64,000 nt of DNA from Sapria himalayana (lineage: Eukaryota; Streptophyta; Magnoliopsida; Malpighiales; Rafflesiaceae). The position numbers were made by a program, and so were the translations under genes. The DNA lies in the NCBI GenBank assembly GCA_029783825.1, contig JAREIK010002979.1, positions 162,104 through 226,103 of the forward strand, written 5' to 3'. This document shows positions 14,660 through 27,108 of the stretch, piece after piece. How positions within the stretch are numbered: the first letter of the stretch is position 1; the number at the start of each line of letters is the position of its first letter. Below the pieces are notes generated by a model. That model was not told where the DNA came from. It was given only the letters and a program-made list of their open reading frames with translations, and searched no databases.

Positions 14660-16641
14660 TCCTCATAATTCATAGGGAATGCTAGCCTCTCCTACGAGAT
14701 TTCGCAGCTGGATCTCGGAATGCTATATGTTGTGCCAATGTCGCTAACTATGACTCCATATAGGACATCTGCTGTTGCATTACATTATAAATTCTTTTTA
14801 TCTCATTGTTCATTTCTTTAATTTCTTACATTGCTTCAATCAAATTAGTATACAGCTCATCCTTCTGTACTTTAATTTCATATATTTCCTCCTTCATATG
14901 AGATATCTGCTCATCCTTATGTTCTTTAATTTCATATATTTTTTTCCTTCAAATGAGATATCTGCTCATCCTTCTTTTTTATTTCGGTCTTCATAACTAC
15001 AATACATTCATTTGTTTCCATTGTTTGTTGTTCGACCACCTCATCCACCATTACTGAGACAGATGAATTTGAAGCACGACTACTACAACAAAATGCCACT
15101 CCCTTCGAGTTGATTCCATACACCCGCTAACTTCTCACGAACTCCTATGGTCTCTAAATAAATAGGATCATAGTCTCTTGGTTAGAGATCCAAAGAACCC
15201 TCATCTTGTTGATGAGTAGCCATCACACGTTCCTCCATTAGGTCCTGAGATTAAATAGAAGAAAAAACTATTCTAGATATACAAAAATAAAATAAATATT
15301 TTTCATTCCAAACAATTTTCAAAATATACTGTAGTATTATAAAATTTTATTAATATAACAAGTTTTTACAGCAATCATCTAAAACTTATTGTCAACAAAC
15401 TGTCCATCCACTTTCTTCACGTGCATCTTCCTAAAAATCTCATAAAATTTATGATCTCGACCTAATTCTCCAGCTTAGAATATGTTTTATTAAGTCATTA
15501 AAAAAATGAACAAAAAATTTAACAAAATTAATAAAACAATGCAGAGGTTTGATTTATTGGACTACTAGGACAACCACTAAATATATAAATGTTTAAAATT
15601 TTAAAAGTGTACTAAATCTCGAGAGTGCTCAATGCTCGACTTTGACCCTCCAGTGTGTTGACAGATTCCTGTATCTTGTCCAGCTACCTCACTTTGCTGA
15701 TTTTTGCTGGCAATATCTGGTTTTTCTTCACATCTGGCTCCTGCCAATTATTAAGTGACTCGGGCCAGTAATCCTCGGATATAAAATCAAACCTTTCTTT
15801 CATATTCTTCAATTTATAAACAAAATCAGAATACCATTGAGCAACTCTGATCTCCCATAATGACTATCTTTCCATCAAATTTGTGCGTCCACGTGCATTG
15901 ATTCTATATAAAGAAAAATCACATAAGAATTTTTATTAACAACAAGAACATAATTATTTACTACTTGAATAAAAACCAACATAATAGTTAAGTAATTTTA
16001 TAATTATTTTTTAATGCTTTTGTATTGTTATTTTTACCTGAAAGTCATTAAAATAGGAATCCTATGCTGATTTAGAAGCTTTCTTCTAGGAGAATGCTTT
16101 AGAATCAGTGATTTCTTGAAATACTTTATAATTATAGTCGAACACTTGTGAGATGGAATAAAACTGTACAAATTAATAAATTACATTGAAAATAAGAAAA
16201 TCACAACAATATAAAAAACCACTAATAGAAACATAAAAATTTTTTTTTAAGTCATTTTTATATATTTCTTTTACCTCCCATCCAAGATATCAATTCCTAA
16301 CTTTGCACTGACTACAGAGGAAGGCACAACATTTGATGATGTCGTTGTTTTGTAAATGGGCAAACTATCGATGTAAAATGTGTTGTAGAAGATAGAGATG
16401 GAACAAAAGTGTGTGCAGGAAGCACAATGGGTGGTGGGCTTACATCTACTAAAGGTGATAGTAGAGGTCTCAATGATGGTGATGGTGATAGAAATGAAGA
16501 TGGTGATTGGGATGTTAAAGTCTGGATATGGTGGCTATGACATGGTATTGATTCTGCAACATAATGTATCATACTTGATGAATTTGGTTCATTTATGTGT
16601 CCACATTCACCTCCACCATGGCCACGTCCTTTAGGCATCAT
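14660..16641 (-). pseudogene. CACTA second ORF (PttA/TNP1-like, Transposase_24 family), decayed
   Basis: The accessory protein of plant CACTA elements, thought to bind subterminal repeats. The start at 16641 gives MMPKGRGHGGG followed by a Pro/Ser-rich N-terminus (to 16312). A possible intron donor follows VSAKLGIDILDGR at about 16275. Next come YSISQVF...ITDSKAFS near 16170-16030, then a block near 15900-15610 with DFVYKLKNMKERF, EDYWPESLNNW and, in another frame, QHTGGSKSSIEHSRDL. This last is the conserved HTGGS motif of the family. After DGQFVDN (about 15400) and YGINSKGVAFC, the C-terminus is a Lys/Glu-rich coiled coil ending MESQLATLAQHIAF-like near 14680. Internal stops and frame changes make it non-functional. 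It lies 140 bp downstream of the TNP2 pseudogene on the same strand, the usual CACTA order. Confidence 0.82.
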
Positions 16642-16781
16642 CTATAGTACAAAATAAAACATAAAACAAACAATAGAGATATGATGAACAAGCATGCATT
16701 TGAGAATAAAACACACCGATAGATTTCAACAAATTATAAAAAGTCTTTTATAGTTTAATATTATAATAAAATTATAATAAT

Positions 16782-19700
16782 TTAATTATGGGCATCACTG
16801 TCCTCCTCCAATGATTCTTTTGATATTTCGTCTGATTCCGATAAAAGTTCGAACTCATCTTAAGATAGAAATTGATCATCTTCAATTTCTATTATCTCAG
16901 CATTTGAGTCACATAATTTTTTTGGATCTTCATCTACATTCACAAGCTCAATATTATTTATGTCATCTTCATGGAATGCCGTTGCAATATCTAAGTCTGC
17001 ACTTCTTTGTTGCGATGTTGGTACTTCAAATTTTGATTGTTCTTTGATTTTGCAAATCGCCCACCAATCACTCTTATCATGAGATAAACTCGAATATGTA
17101 CAATAATATACTTGAGCAGCTTGAACTACCATAATAAATGGCTCATATCAATTATATATACATTTATTGTTAACATCCACTAGCTTATAATCCGAATGAA
17201 TCTTTGTGCCCACATTTCATGTAGGATCAAACCACTTGCACTTAAATAATACAATCCTATTATTTTCAAGTCCATGATACTCCAACTCAATAACTTCTTT
17301 GAGTTGATCATAATAATCAATCTCATTTGCACTATATCCTATGCATTTAATGCATACACCACTATTCATATAATTTTAGAAGAACCATGCTTGATAATGT
17401 GAAATTTATATCCATTAACAAAATACCCAGGATAGGTTGTCACATATCTAAACGGGCCTTTACTTAGATTCTGTATAAAAATTTTCGAATCTCTATTTGA
17501 AGGATCAATTGCCTGTGACATTAAAAAATTGATATTAACAAATAAAAGATAATAATAAATTAAATAATTCAAAATTTTAAAACATAATAATTCTCACATA
17601 ATTTTTGAACCAAATCACAAATTTAGTTTCTAGCATATAATTGACATCATTGCTGGAAATTGCTGGTTACCTATATTTTAACTGCTCAACATAAATAATG
17701 CATAAATATAAAATGAGAGAGAAAAATGTATATCAATTTTTTAATAATTCTTATTAAAAATAAAATTAAACTATGATTAAACCTACAACCATTTTGTGTA
17801 TACATACTCAATGTATGGTGCAACCTTCTCACAATTAAGTAAAACATAGCTCAAGGTTGCTTTATACTATTCATCTATCATACATCTTTTCATTGTTCTT
17901 CCAAATGCACTTCTAGAGTGCTTGAAGATAGATAGTTTGATCATAGAATCATCTTCTACCATCACATTACCTTCATCATTCCGAGGTACATTTCTCTTCT
18001 TTAAATTGACATGATCCTCAAAATAATAAGAACAAAATGATGATGCTTCTTCTACTAAATATGCATTGCAAATTGAACCTTCAACTTTTACCTTGTTTCT
18101 AACATTCAATTTCAACTTACGAAGATACCTACAACCACAATGTTTGGTTTTAATTATATTAAATTACAATATTACATTATGTAAAAATAATAAAACATAG
18201 CAAACTTTATGTATTTACCTCTCAAAAGGATACATCCACCTGTATTGCATTGGACATGCTATCCTTGCTTCAAATGCCAAATGGACCTACAAATGCTCCA
18301 TTGAAATAAAAAAACTTAGTGTGAATCTCCATTCAAGCTTACAAATAATAAGTGGAATGTCATTCTCCACCCTCACCATATCATCTATTTTGATTGTGGT
18401 TGTAGTTAGTTATTTTAAAAACAAAGTTCTGTAAGGACCTTCCAAATACTTATGGGAAGTAATTCATAGAATACAATTGGTATTAATCTTTGCATAAATA
18501 CATGACAGTCATGACTTTTCATTCCAAATAATTTATGATTCTTCATATCCACGCATCTACCTATATTTGACATATCCATCAGAGAAATTCAAAATTTTAA
18601 CCCATTCACACAATATCTGTCTTGCCTTCTTATCAAGTGTGTAGCAAGCTTTAGGAAATTTTTTTGTTTCCTTATTTAGTTTCATTTTAGGATGCTAACA
18701 GTAATCATTCAACTCTTGTCTTGATTTTAAAGTAACTTTTGTTTTTTTGTCTACATTAAGGATAGTGTTGAAAACATTGTCGAACAATTTTTTTCAATAT
18801 GCATTATATCTAAGTTATGGTGAATTAAATTGGACTTTCAATAGGGCAAGTCCCAAAACATACTACGTTTCCTCCAGCCATATAATTTTCTTATTGGTCC
18901 ATTACTTCCATTAGCTTCCTTTTCAGTTACCTTCTTCAAACCCAAACTCTGAATCTCTGTCATAATATCATCTCCTAAACAAACTGCTGGTGCAACTGTC
19001 ATAACAGTTTTATTTTTTCGAAATGCAGTTCTATTTCTTCGAAATGGATGATTCATAGGAAGAAACTTACGATGGTTATCAAAAGATGACTGTTTACCAC
19101 AAAATTTGAGGGTAAATGCATCCGAATATTTTATGCAATATGTGCATGTGAATTGTCCTGCAGTATTCCAGCCAGACAACATTGAATATGCAAGAAAATC
19201 ACTTTCCGTCCACATAAGGCCTGTCCTTATAATGAAATTTTGTTTCTTTAAGATATCATAAGTATTCATGCCAACATCTCATAAATAATTTAACTCTACA
19301 ATAAGAGGCTGTAAGAAAACATCCAACATGTATTTCAGATTTTTTGGCCTTGGAAACAATATTGACAAAAATATATATTACTTCTTCATACACAATAATG
19401 GAGACAAGTTATAAGGTTTCATTATCACTAGTAATGTTGAACACTATTGTCCAGATTGCCCAAATGGCTAAAATCCATTAGTGTAGAGACCCAATCTCAC
19501 ATTTCGACTTTCTCCTACAAAATCTTGATGTATATAATTAAAAGGCTTCTAAGTAGGTGAATTTGATGGGTGACACACTACCCCATCTTCAACCTCAAGC
19601 TCAGAATGCCACCTCATATCATTTGCTATAGCATTTGATGCATATAGTCTCTATAACCAAGGAATTAATGGAAAATAATATATCTTCTTAAAGACAACCT

Positions 19701-20476
19701 TCAATTTTTGTCATGTATCTACAACACGAGGTGCCTTCCTAAATCGAGGATGATCACAAAACATACACATAATTAAATCACTATCCCCGCCCCAATATAA
19801 CATGCATCCATTTAAACAACAATCACTTTTTTTCACAAGTAGATCCATTCCTCATAGTAACTTCTTAGTGTTGTAAAAGTTGTTAGTGATCAATTATTAT
19901 CAGGAACAATCTTTTTCATCAGTTCTATCACCTGATCAAATAATTTCTCATACATATGATTTTATGACTTAATGCTCATTTGTCAAGCCACAAGTGATAA
20001 TTACGAATGTGTTTTACAACCAGGCTACAACTCTTTGTATGCAGCTTTAAGCATTTCAAAAATTTCTAAGCTTCAGGATTAGGTGGTTCATCCACGTAAT
20101 CCATATTGAAGTCAGCACCAGCAGCTTCCGTGATCATTCTATGGTATGTGTTTGATGATTTTTCACCACAAGCAAATGATTCAATACCCTCTATTTGGTC
20201 AATATTCAGAGTCATTGTACTTTCTCCATGATAAATCCAAACAAAATAATTTGGCACAAAGTAATATTTAGCCAAATGATATCTTATAGTGTTTGCATCA
20301 CGAAAAGGGATATTTTGATACTTGTGATGATTACATGGACACTTAATTTTTTCTCCATCTATTAATCTCGATTGAGTACATGCAAAATTTATGAATGTTT
20401 CAAGCCCAGTCAAAAAATATTTATTCAAAAGTCCATTAATAACACTTCAGTACATCCACTAATGATTTGATCTCAT
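16782..20476 (-). pseudogene. CACTA (En/Spm) TNP2-type transposase, near full-length but decayed
   Basis: This enzyme would cut CACTA element ends. The start is placed at 20476, where MRSNH.WMY resembles the family's MDRSWMY opening. Order of blocks on the minus strand: transposase-associated domain (20428-20210: INFACTQ, IKCPCNHHKYQN, VWIYHGES); WMHVILG and CDHPRF zinc-like region (about 19800-19740); RWHSELEVEDGVVCHPSNSP (about 19610); NVRLGLYTNGF.PFGQSGQ (about 19480); PYNLSPLLCMKK; GPKN/PRPKNLKYMLDVFLQPL (about 19320); MLSGWNTAGQFTC (about 19160); FLPMNHPFRRN (about 19050); HNLDIMHIEKNCFDNVF (about 18800); EWVKILNFSDGY; YRWMYPFER (about 18240); NKVKVEGSICNAYLVEE (DUF4218 tail, about 18080); FVNGYKFH (about 17410); DWWAICKIK (DUF4216, about 17060). 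It ends at 16782. Many stops and several frame changes mean it is inactive. It is the only TNP2 copy of any length in the window. Confidence 0.92.
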
Positions 20477-20755
20477 TTTGCCCTATTTTATTTACAAAAA
20501 ATAATGCCCAATCATTATTTTGAATAAAAGATTCTATTACTTCAAAATATACGAATAATTAAATAAAATTACTTACAGATGAATTTTTAAAAATTAAATA
20601 TTATGAATATCGAGTCAAAGCATTTGCAGAATCTACATAAGAGATAAAATAATTTTTAGCTCGATAAATATTAATAAATATCATAGATATACTAAATAAA
20701 GGGTGCAAATGTGATAATACACAAGAAAGAAAATCAAAAAAGAAAGACATTTAAT
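20477..20755 (-). other. AT-rich leader of the TNP2 pseudogene
   Basis: About 280 bp between the transposase start and the GA-rich tract. It has no coding signal and probably belongs to the CACTA 5' untranslated or intron region. The corresponding segment is deleted from the derivative copy at 56307-62717. Confidence 0.5.
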
Positions 20756-21055
20756 GTTTGAAGGAGAAGAGGGAGAGAGAGAGTGAGTGAAAGGGATAAG
20801 TTAGGGAGAGAGAGGGGCAGAGAAATGGGGAGACGGGGAGAGAGAGGAGGGAGAGAGAGTGGGAGAGAAATGATGAAAGGGAGAGAGGTTAACAGAGGGG
20901 GGGAAAGAGGGAGAGAGAGGGGGGGTGGAAAGAGAGAGAACAAGCAAAAAGAAGAGAGAGAAAAATTAACAATAGAGAGAGTGTGACATATAATGAAAAA
21001 GAGGAAGAGAATGAGAAAGAATTATAGAGGGAAAGAGAGACACATAGAGAGTGTT
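20756..21055 (-). repeat. GAGAGA-rich tract in CACTA 5' leader
   Basis: An imperfect (GA)n/(GGGAGA)n tract on + (CT-rich on the transposase sense strand), upstream of TNP2. The same tract, with the same flank (ACACATAGAGA...TGTTAGAATGA), lies at 58211-58450. Open frames on both strands (20734-20943, 20783-20986) are low-complexity. A pyrimidine-rich leader is plausible for the transposase transcript, but this is inference. Confidence 0.85.
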
Positions 21056-21309
21056 GTGTTAGAATGAAGAATTATATAAAAGAAAATATAAGTTCTTCAG
21101 TACAAACCTATCAAATATTACATTCTTTGTTATACATAAGTTCATATTTGAGCCTAAGGACCGAGGGTTGGAATTAAGTAAGAGTACGATCCTTATTTGT
21201 ATTATACCATATATGAGCCTGATCAATGGACACTCTCATGCTATGTGCTTACATATTATTGATATTATATCTTTAGCCATTTTATATCAAGTTAGTTCAA
21301 CAAAATAGT
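21056..21309 (-). mobile_element. CACTA 5' leader segment
   Basis: Unique-looking 250 bp shared almost colinearly with 58440-58690 (ACAAACCTATCA, CATACATAAGTTCATAT, GAGTACG, TATGTGCTTA.ATATTATTGATATTATATCTTT). Probable promoter or leader zone of the CACTA genes. I cannot identify a specific start site. Confidence 0.7.
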
Positions 21310-21939
21310 ATTATCTCATATTTTATATGCTAGGATACATATAGTAAATGTAGTTATAAATAGTTACATTTAGTTTAACATATAATTATATATAGATATA
21401 TGCATAGAAGTAGTTATAAGTAAATATAAATAAATGTATACAAAGTTATTAACAATTATATAGATTTACATATATGTATACATATATGTATACATAATTA
21501 AAAATAAAGTTATATTTATTTATATAGAGTTTTTTATAGTTATACAAATATTTATATATAGTTATACACATTTAGGTAAACATTATGTTGTATGTTTTTA
21601 TACATATACTTATAAATATAGTTACATTTGGTTATACATATAGTTACACGTATAGTTAAACTTATATTTATAAATGTATGCATATATATTTTTCCATATA
21701 ATTCCATATATTTATAAATAAAGTTTTGTATAGGTATGGATATACTAAAATACATTTTTTATACTAATATATAAAAATCTATAATATATATATGTTGTTA
21801 ATTATATATATATATATATATAGTTATTTATAAAGTTTTTATAGTTATGCATATAGTAAGATAGAATTATTAATAGTTATATGTTATTATACATATAATA
21901 TATATAGTTATAAGAGTTTATATATCATTAAACATTTAG

Positions 21940-21972
<33 letters not shown>

Positions 21973-22255
21973 TACGAGTAGTTATATTTAGTTATACATA
22001 AATAGATACAATGTTATAAACAAATATATAGATTTACATATATGTATACATATATGTATAAATAGTTAAAAGATAGTTATATTTAATTATATAAAATTTT
22101 ATTTAGTTTTATAAATATTTATATATAGTTCTACACATATAATTAAACATAATGTTTTATGTTTTAATTCATGTAATTATAAATAAAGTTACATGTGGTT
22201 ATACATTTGGTTACACATATAGTTGTACTTATATTTATACTTAAAATAATCAAAT
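21310..22255 (+). repeat. TATAGTTATA satellite (~557-bp units)
   Basis: The landmark 'gtatacata.tta.aaataaagttatattta' is at about 21488 and recurs as 'gtataaatagttaaaagatagtta' at about 22047, giving a period near 557 bp. Same family as 30180-30830 and 58690-60130. In CACTA copies it lies between the GA tract and the 5' arm. Confidence 0.8.
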
Positions 22256-24385
22256 CCTACTTGCGTTACCATGATAAAGATTTTTGAATACAAGATTTCT
22301 AAAAAGTTACTAGTTGGATGGATGGTGGCATCATTAAATGGGTGTAAGCCCTGGGTTTGAACCTATCATTGTTCTTTGAAGAAGTATATTTTGGTAAACC
22401 CTATGAGAATCAAAAATTGATTTTTGAATTTTGAAACTATTATTTTAAATTTAAATTTTTTAAAAATTTTTATGAGATAAACAAAGTTGATGCATTTCAG
22501 TGCATAAAAAGTGGATAAAAGTTATAATGTTGTAGGAAAAAATGTTAAGGGGTCCCAAAATGAAAATATTTATGTTTTATTATAATTTTTAATTTTAATA
22601 TAACAATTGGGGACCCAAATCCAATATATTTATGATTTGGGTCTTCCAAATTACTATACTGATAATTACCTTCCTTTATTCATACGATATGCATATACTC
22701 AAGTATGCATATGAGTTTATGCATAAACTCAATTTTTCATAAATAAAAACTTATGCATATGGAGTTCATAAATAATCTGTATCCATAAACATATGCATAA
22801 ACTCATTTTTGCAAACTGAGTAAGCTGAAACGAGTTTATCATAATGTTTTTTTAATTATATTGGGATAATAATGAGTATCCGAATTTAGGTACTAAAATA
22901 TAACACAAATCATAGATATATATTTTTGGATTCCATAACATAATTATCCAATATATATATGTGTATATATATATAGATTAAAGATGAAAATTTTAAGTAT
23001 TATTATTATTATTGTGGATGAATTCCATTTCTTTTCAAAGTTAGATAAAAATTAGTGCAATTTTTGGAAGCAACAAATTATAAATAATAGTTCTTTCATT
23101 GTCAAGAAATCTATTTAATAAAATTTTTAAATTGAACTAATTTAAGAAAATACTTCTCAGAGCAATATTCCTACCATTTAGTGGTATCAATGCATATATT
23201 AAATTGTTTTTGTTATTTTGTATTGTAATTTAAGAGATGCAAGCCTAATCTTTTGTTCTATTTGATGATTATAATGAATTGGATTTCTTGTTATGCATGT
23301 AATTGCTACTTAAGAGCTATAAGGCTACTCTATTTTCATTTTCGTTTATCTCTCAATAATTTGGATTTTTTAGGCTCCTTTGCAAGACTAATAATAATTC
23401 TTGATCACTAATTCATTTTTGATATTTCCTTAATTGCGATGTGATCAACTCAAAAACTTACAAAATACCTTTATGTAGCATCATAAGCAAGGTCTCTTTG
23501 TTCAAGCTTATTTGTTGTGCCATACAAAACTATAATAAAACCTTGATTTATCATTTTCATTATACATGATGAATTGTTTTATACTTAGTCCTTTACAAGG
23601 GATTTGAACATATTGTAGGTTGATGTGTAGAATTTAGCTTGGGTTTATGTTGGCTCTTAACCTGTCGACTTGCATTCCTACAAACAATTTAGAAATATTA
23701 AAAATTTTAAGATATAATAAATAAAAAAATTGATAATATGGCATACATATCTTGTAAGTGACTAAATCTATTTTTCAAATTAAATTTATAATATTTTTTA
23801 TTTGGTTCAAATTAGAAACGTAATCAAATTATGGTGCTAGAATGAATATAATCAACCATCATATGACTTATGAAATGTCATCCCTCCAGTGGCTATTTAG
23901 CTAGCATGAAATGAATATAAATCATTCTAGCCATAGGAATCATAATAAATCTTTCTTTTATGGTGCAATATAAAGGGATGGACAAATTTACTTTTCAATT
24001 ATTAATCATGCAATAAATACAAGTGGCTCAGACAACATTGAGAAGTAATTGTTTGATATGAGTACATAATGAGTTTATAATGACTCAGAATAATTTAAGG
24101 ATGACATTGCACGAGGGTTTATCATCAAGATCCTAGGGCACTCTCATTCAAGGGATGTAATGTGCTTAATTTGATTAGTTAAATTTCATAGGATTTAAAA
24201 TACTTTAAATTCCAATAATAGATGTTTTTGCATTTTTAATCATAAGTTTTTACAATTTTTATAAATTACTTATAAATTATAGTAAAAGTTTATGTTTATT
24301 CTTTCTATAGTTATATAGATATAGTTATGTTTAAATAGTTTGTGTAAACTATTTTTATAGTTATATATATATAGTTATGTTTAAA
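22256..24385. other. AT-rich stretch, no gene recognised
   Basis: No coding homology found. It contains a possible short tRNA-derived SINE (22300-22420), an 18-bp perfect palindrome GAGTTTATGCATAAACTC at 22713-22730 with repeated ATGCATAAACTCA nearby (to 22815), and an (ATT)n run near 23002-23013. Confidence 0.55.
22300..22420 (+). mobile_element. Possible tRNA-derived SINE head
   Basis: TAGTTGGATGG at 22311-22321 resembles an RNA polymerase III A box. GGTTTGAACCT at 22354-22364 resembles a B box (GGTTCGANNCC), spaced 32 bases from it. No 3' poly(A)/poly(T) tail or target duplication was confirmed, so this is tentative. Confidence 0.3.
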
Positions 24386-25880
24386 AACACTTATATAAAG
24401 CACACTTATATTTATGTATACTATTTTTGTATACAGTATGTAATTATGTATATTGAAGAAGTTATTAATTTGGCATACCTACTATGCACCATCAAAATCC
24501 ACCCAATGACAATTCATTATATCACAAATGCATGAATATGTATATGATTAAGTATATATATGCAATCCAATAACACCACCGTGAATAAAAGAGAAGAATT
24601 TGGAAACAATAAATAACAAAATCAATACGCATAAGCTTAATCAAGATAATCGATAATAAATATATAAAACATACCTCAAAACAAATAAAAATTTAAAGTT
24701 AAACCTCGATTATATGTTAATGCATTGGTGTTAAGGGATTGATGGCCGAATGTGGAGGTTCACTTCACTTAATGTTGAAGAATATCGGGTCTCGACATGA
24801 ATGTAAATAGTAGCAAATTTTTTATATTTTTAATTATTAAAACACTAAATAAACAATACATATATATATAATCAAAAAGACTCATTAATTGTATTTACTA
24901 TCAAAATTTTTTCAACAAAATTAATATGTGTAGCAAGGTACAAATGAAAAATAAATACCTTACAATTTTTTATTATATTATTAATTAAATAATAAATATA
25001 TAAACAATTAAAAGAATATATGTTTAGCCTTATAAAAAAATATCAAATAGGTACAATATTAACAAACTCTATATAATAAAAGATAAATGAAAAAATAATT
25101 TGTCTTCTAGTCACTCGCTTAAGAGTTATAAAATACTATTAATGTTAAAAAATATATAAAAATTTATATTTTATTGTTATAAAATTTTAAGAATTCATAT
25201 TAATTTTTACGAAGATAATATGAAATAATTTTAAAGGCATAATTTTCATTGATATCATTAATAATTTTTTAAAAATCAAAAAATTACTTAATGTGAGAAG
25301 AAAATTAAAATAAATTATATTTATTATTTTAATAAAAACATAATGTTAAAAACTAATAGTAAAAATATTACTAAATTGTTTAATTTGTATAAATTTTTTT
25401 AATAGCAAACATCTATGTATTTATTAATAAATATTAATTTATTTTCTTTTAACTTTATTAAAAAAAAATTATTTTTATTATATTTCAATATTTTTAAAAT
25501 TTGTATTATTTATTTATTTAAAAGTTTTCTATAATAATAATTTTTTTTTACTTATAATAATATTAATTTTTACTTGTTTATTCATCAATTTAGATAATTT
25601 TGAAAATATTTTCTATTTTATTATACAATAAATTAATTTACATTTATATTAATAGAAATTTTAATATATATTAATTTAATTTTTTTAAATATAGAAAAAA
25701 ATATTATTCTTATTGAATTTATTATTTAATGTTACTTTAATACAAATGTTTAAGTTTCTTATTTTAAAATTTTAGATAAATTTTTTGTATTCATAAAAAT
25801 AGTTAATTTAGTCATTATTAATATATATAATTGTTTTTTGTATTTTTATAATTTATAAATTATTTTTTTATGATATAATT
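24386..25880 (-). mobile_element. CACTA 5' internal region, right arm
   Basis: Inverted relative to 4786-5700. Matching landmarks are GGCATACCTACTATGCACCATC (24470-24491), TTGATTATATTAATG..GGTGTTAAGG, TGTAGCAAGGTAC (24927) and TTGTCTTCTAGTCACTC (25102). A single diverged monomer of the 5702-9110 minisatellite sits at its inner edge. It runs outward into the subterminal repeat, so this copy has an intact 5' end. Confidence 0.8.
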
Positions 25881-27108
25881 TTTTTATGATTTTTTGAGGA
25901 GAATGTATCTTTCAAGGATTGCTCATCTATAGACCATTAATATACATTTAATAAACTAAATTAAATAAAATATTAAAACAAATAATAAATAAAGAAAATT
26001 AAATAATTAAATATTGGCTAGGAAAATACCATCCCTAAATCCATAGTTAAATTACGGATTTTATAAGCTAGAAAAAATTCATCTCTATATTATGAATTTT
26101 ATTAGATAGAGAAAATCTATCGCTAAATTATAAATTGGATTAGCTAGGAAAATTCTGTCGCTAAATAAGTCGCAAAAATAAGCATTTTATTTTGTAGAGA
26201 AATTTCATCGCTAAATACGTTGCAAAATTGAGGATTTTATTTTCTAGAGAAATTCCATCATTAAATCCGTCACTAATTTACGTATTTTATTAGCTAGGAA
26301 AATTTGGTCGCTAAATCCGTAGTTATAATATAGAATTTATTAGCTAGCAAAAATCCATCGCTAAATTCGTAACTAAATTACTGATTTTATTAGCCAAGGA
26401 AAATCAGTCGCTAAATATATAGCTAAAATATGGATTTTATTAGGCAGGAAAAATCCGTCGTTAAATCCGTAGCTAAAATACAGATTTTATTAGCTAGGGA
26501 AAATTTGTCACTAAATCATAGCTAAGTCAAGGATTTTATTAGCAAGGGAAAATCTATCATTAAATCCATGATTTTATTAGCTAGGGAATATTTTTATTGC
26601 TAAATCAAGGATTTTATTAGCTAGGGAAAATCTGTCTCTAAATCTATCGCTAAATCAATAATTATATTAGCTATGGAAAATCTATCGCTAATTCCGTCGC
26701 TAAATCAAGTATTTTATTAGTTAGGGAAAATCTTTCGCTAAATCCGTTGCTAATTTCAAGCTTTTATTAGTGAGAGATATTTCGTCGCTAAATCCATCGC
26801 TAAATTCCCCGCTTTTCTTGAGCGGAATTTACCAAAATTTTATGTCGTAATCCGTCACTAAATTCCCCACTTTTCTTGAGTGGAATTTATTAAAATTTTT
26901 CGTCGCTAATCTGTCACTAAATTCCCCACTTTTCTTGAACGGAATTTACAAAGACATTTCCCTCGCTAATTCGTTGCTAATTCGTTGTAGTTTTTTTTCA
27001 AAGAAAAATTATAAATCCCTTGCTATTCCCTAGCTAATCACTTGCAATTTTAATAGGGATTGATCCCTAGCTAAAATTCATTAGCTAAATCAATATTTTC
27101 TTGTAGTG
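25881..27108 (-). mobile_element. CACTA 5' subterminal repeats and terminus
   Basis: A conserved 'TCTTTCAAGGATTGCTCATCTATAGACCATT' block (about 25909-25939) also occurs at 48676 and 62188, always at the start of the 5' end. From 26010 there are many copies of TAGCTAGGGAAAATC plus GTCGCTAAATCC, roughly every 60 bp, typical of CACTA subterminal transposase-binding arrays. Three tandem units of about 66 bp at 26800-26960 contain a small inverted repeat (AATTCC...GGAATT around CCCACTTTTCTTGAG). The end TTTTCTTGTAGTG is the reverse complement of the CACTACAAGAAAA terminus, finishing at 27108. Confidence 0.9.

Noticed and set aside
16398..17047. Plus-strand open frames at 16398-16634 and 16811-17047
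   Set aside because: They are antisense shadows of the CACTA second ORF and the TNP2 C-terminus.
20734..20986. Open frames on both strands in the GA tract, also 58138-58472
   Set aside because: Low-complexity Arg/Glu/Gly or Ser/Leu/Phe translations of a simple repeat. Only the TNP2-tail part of 57982-58368 is homologous to anything.
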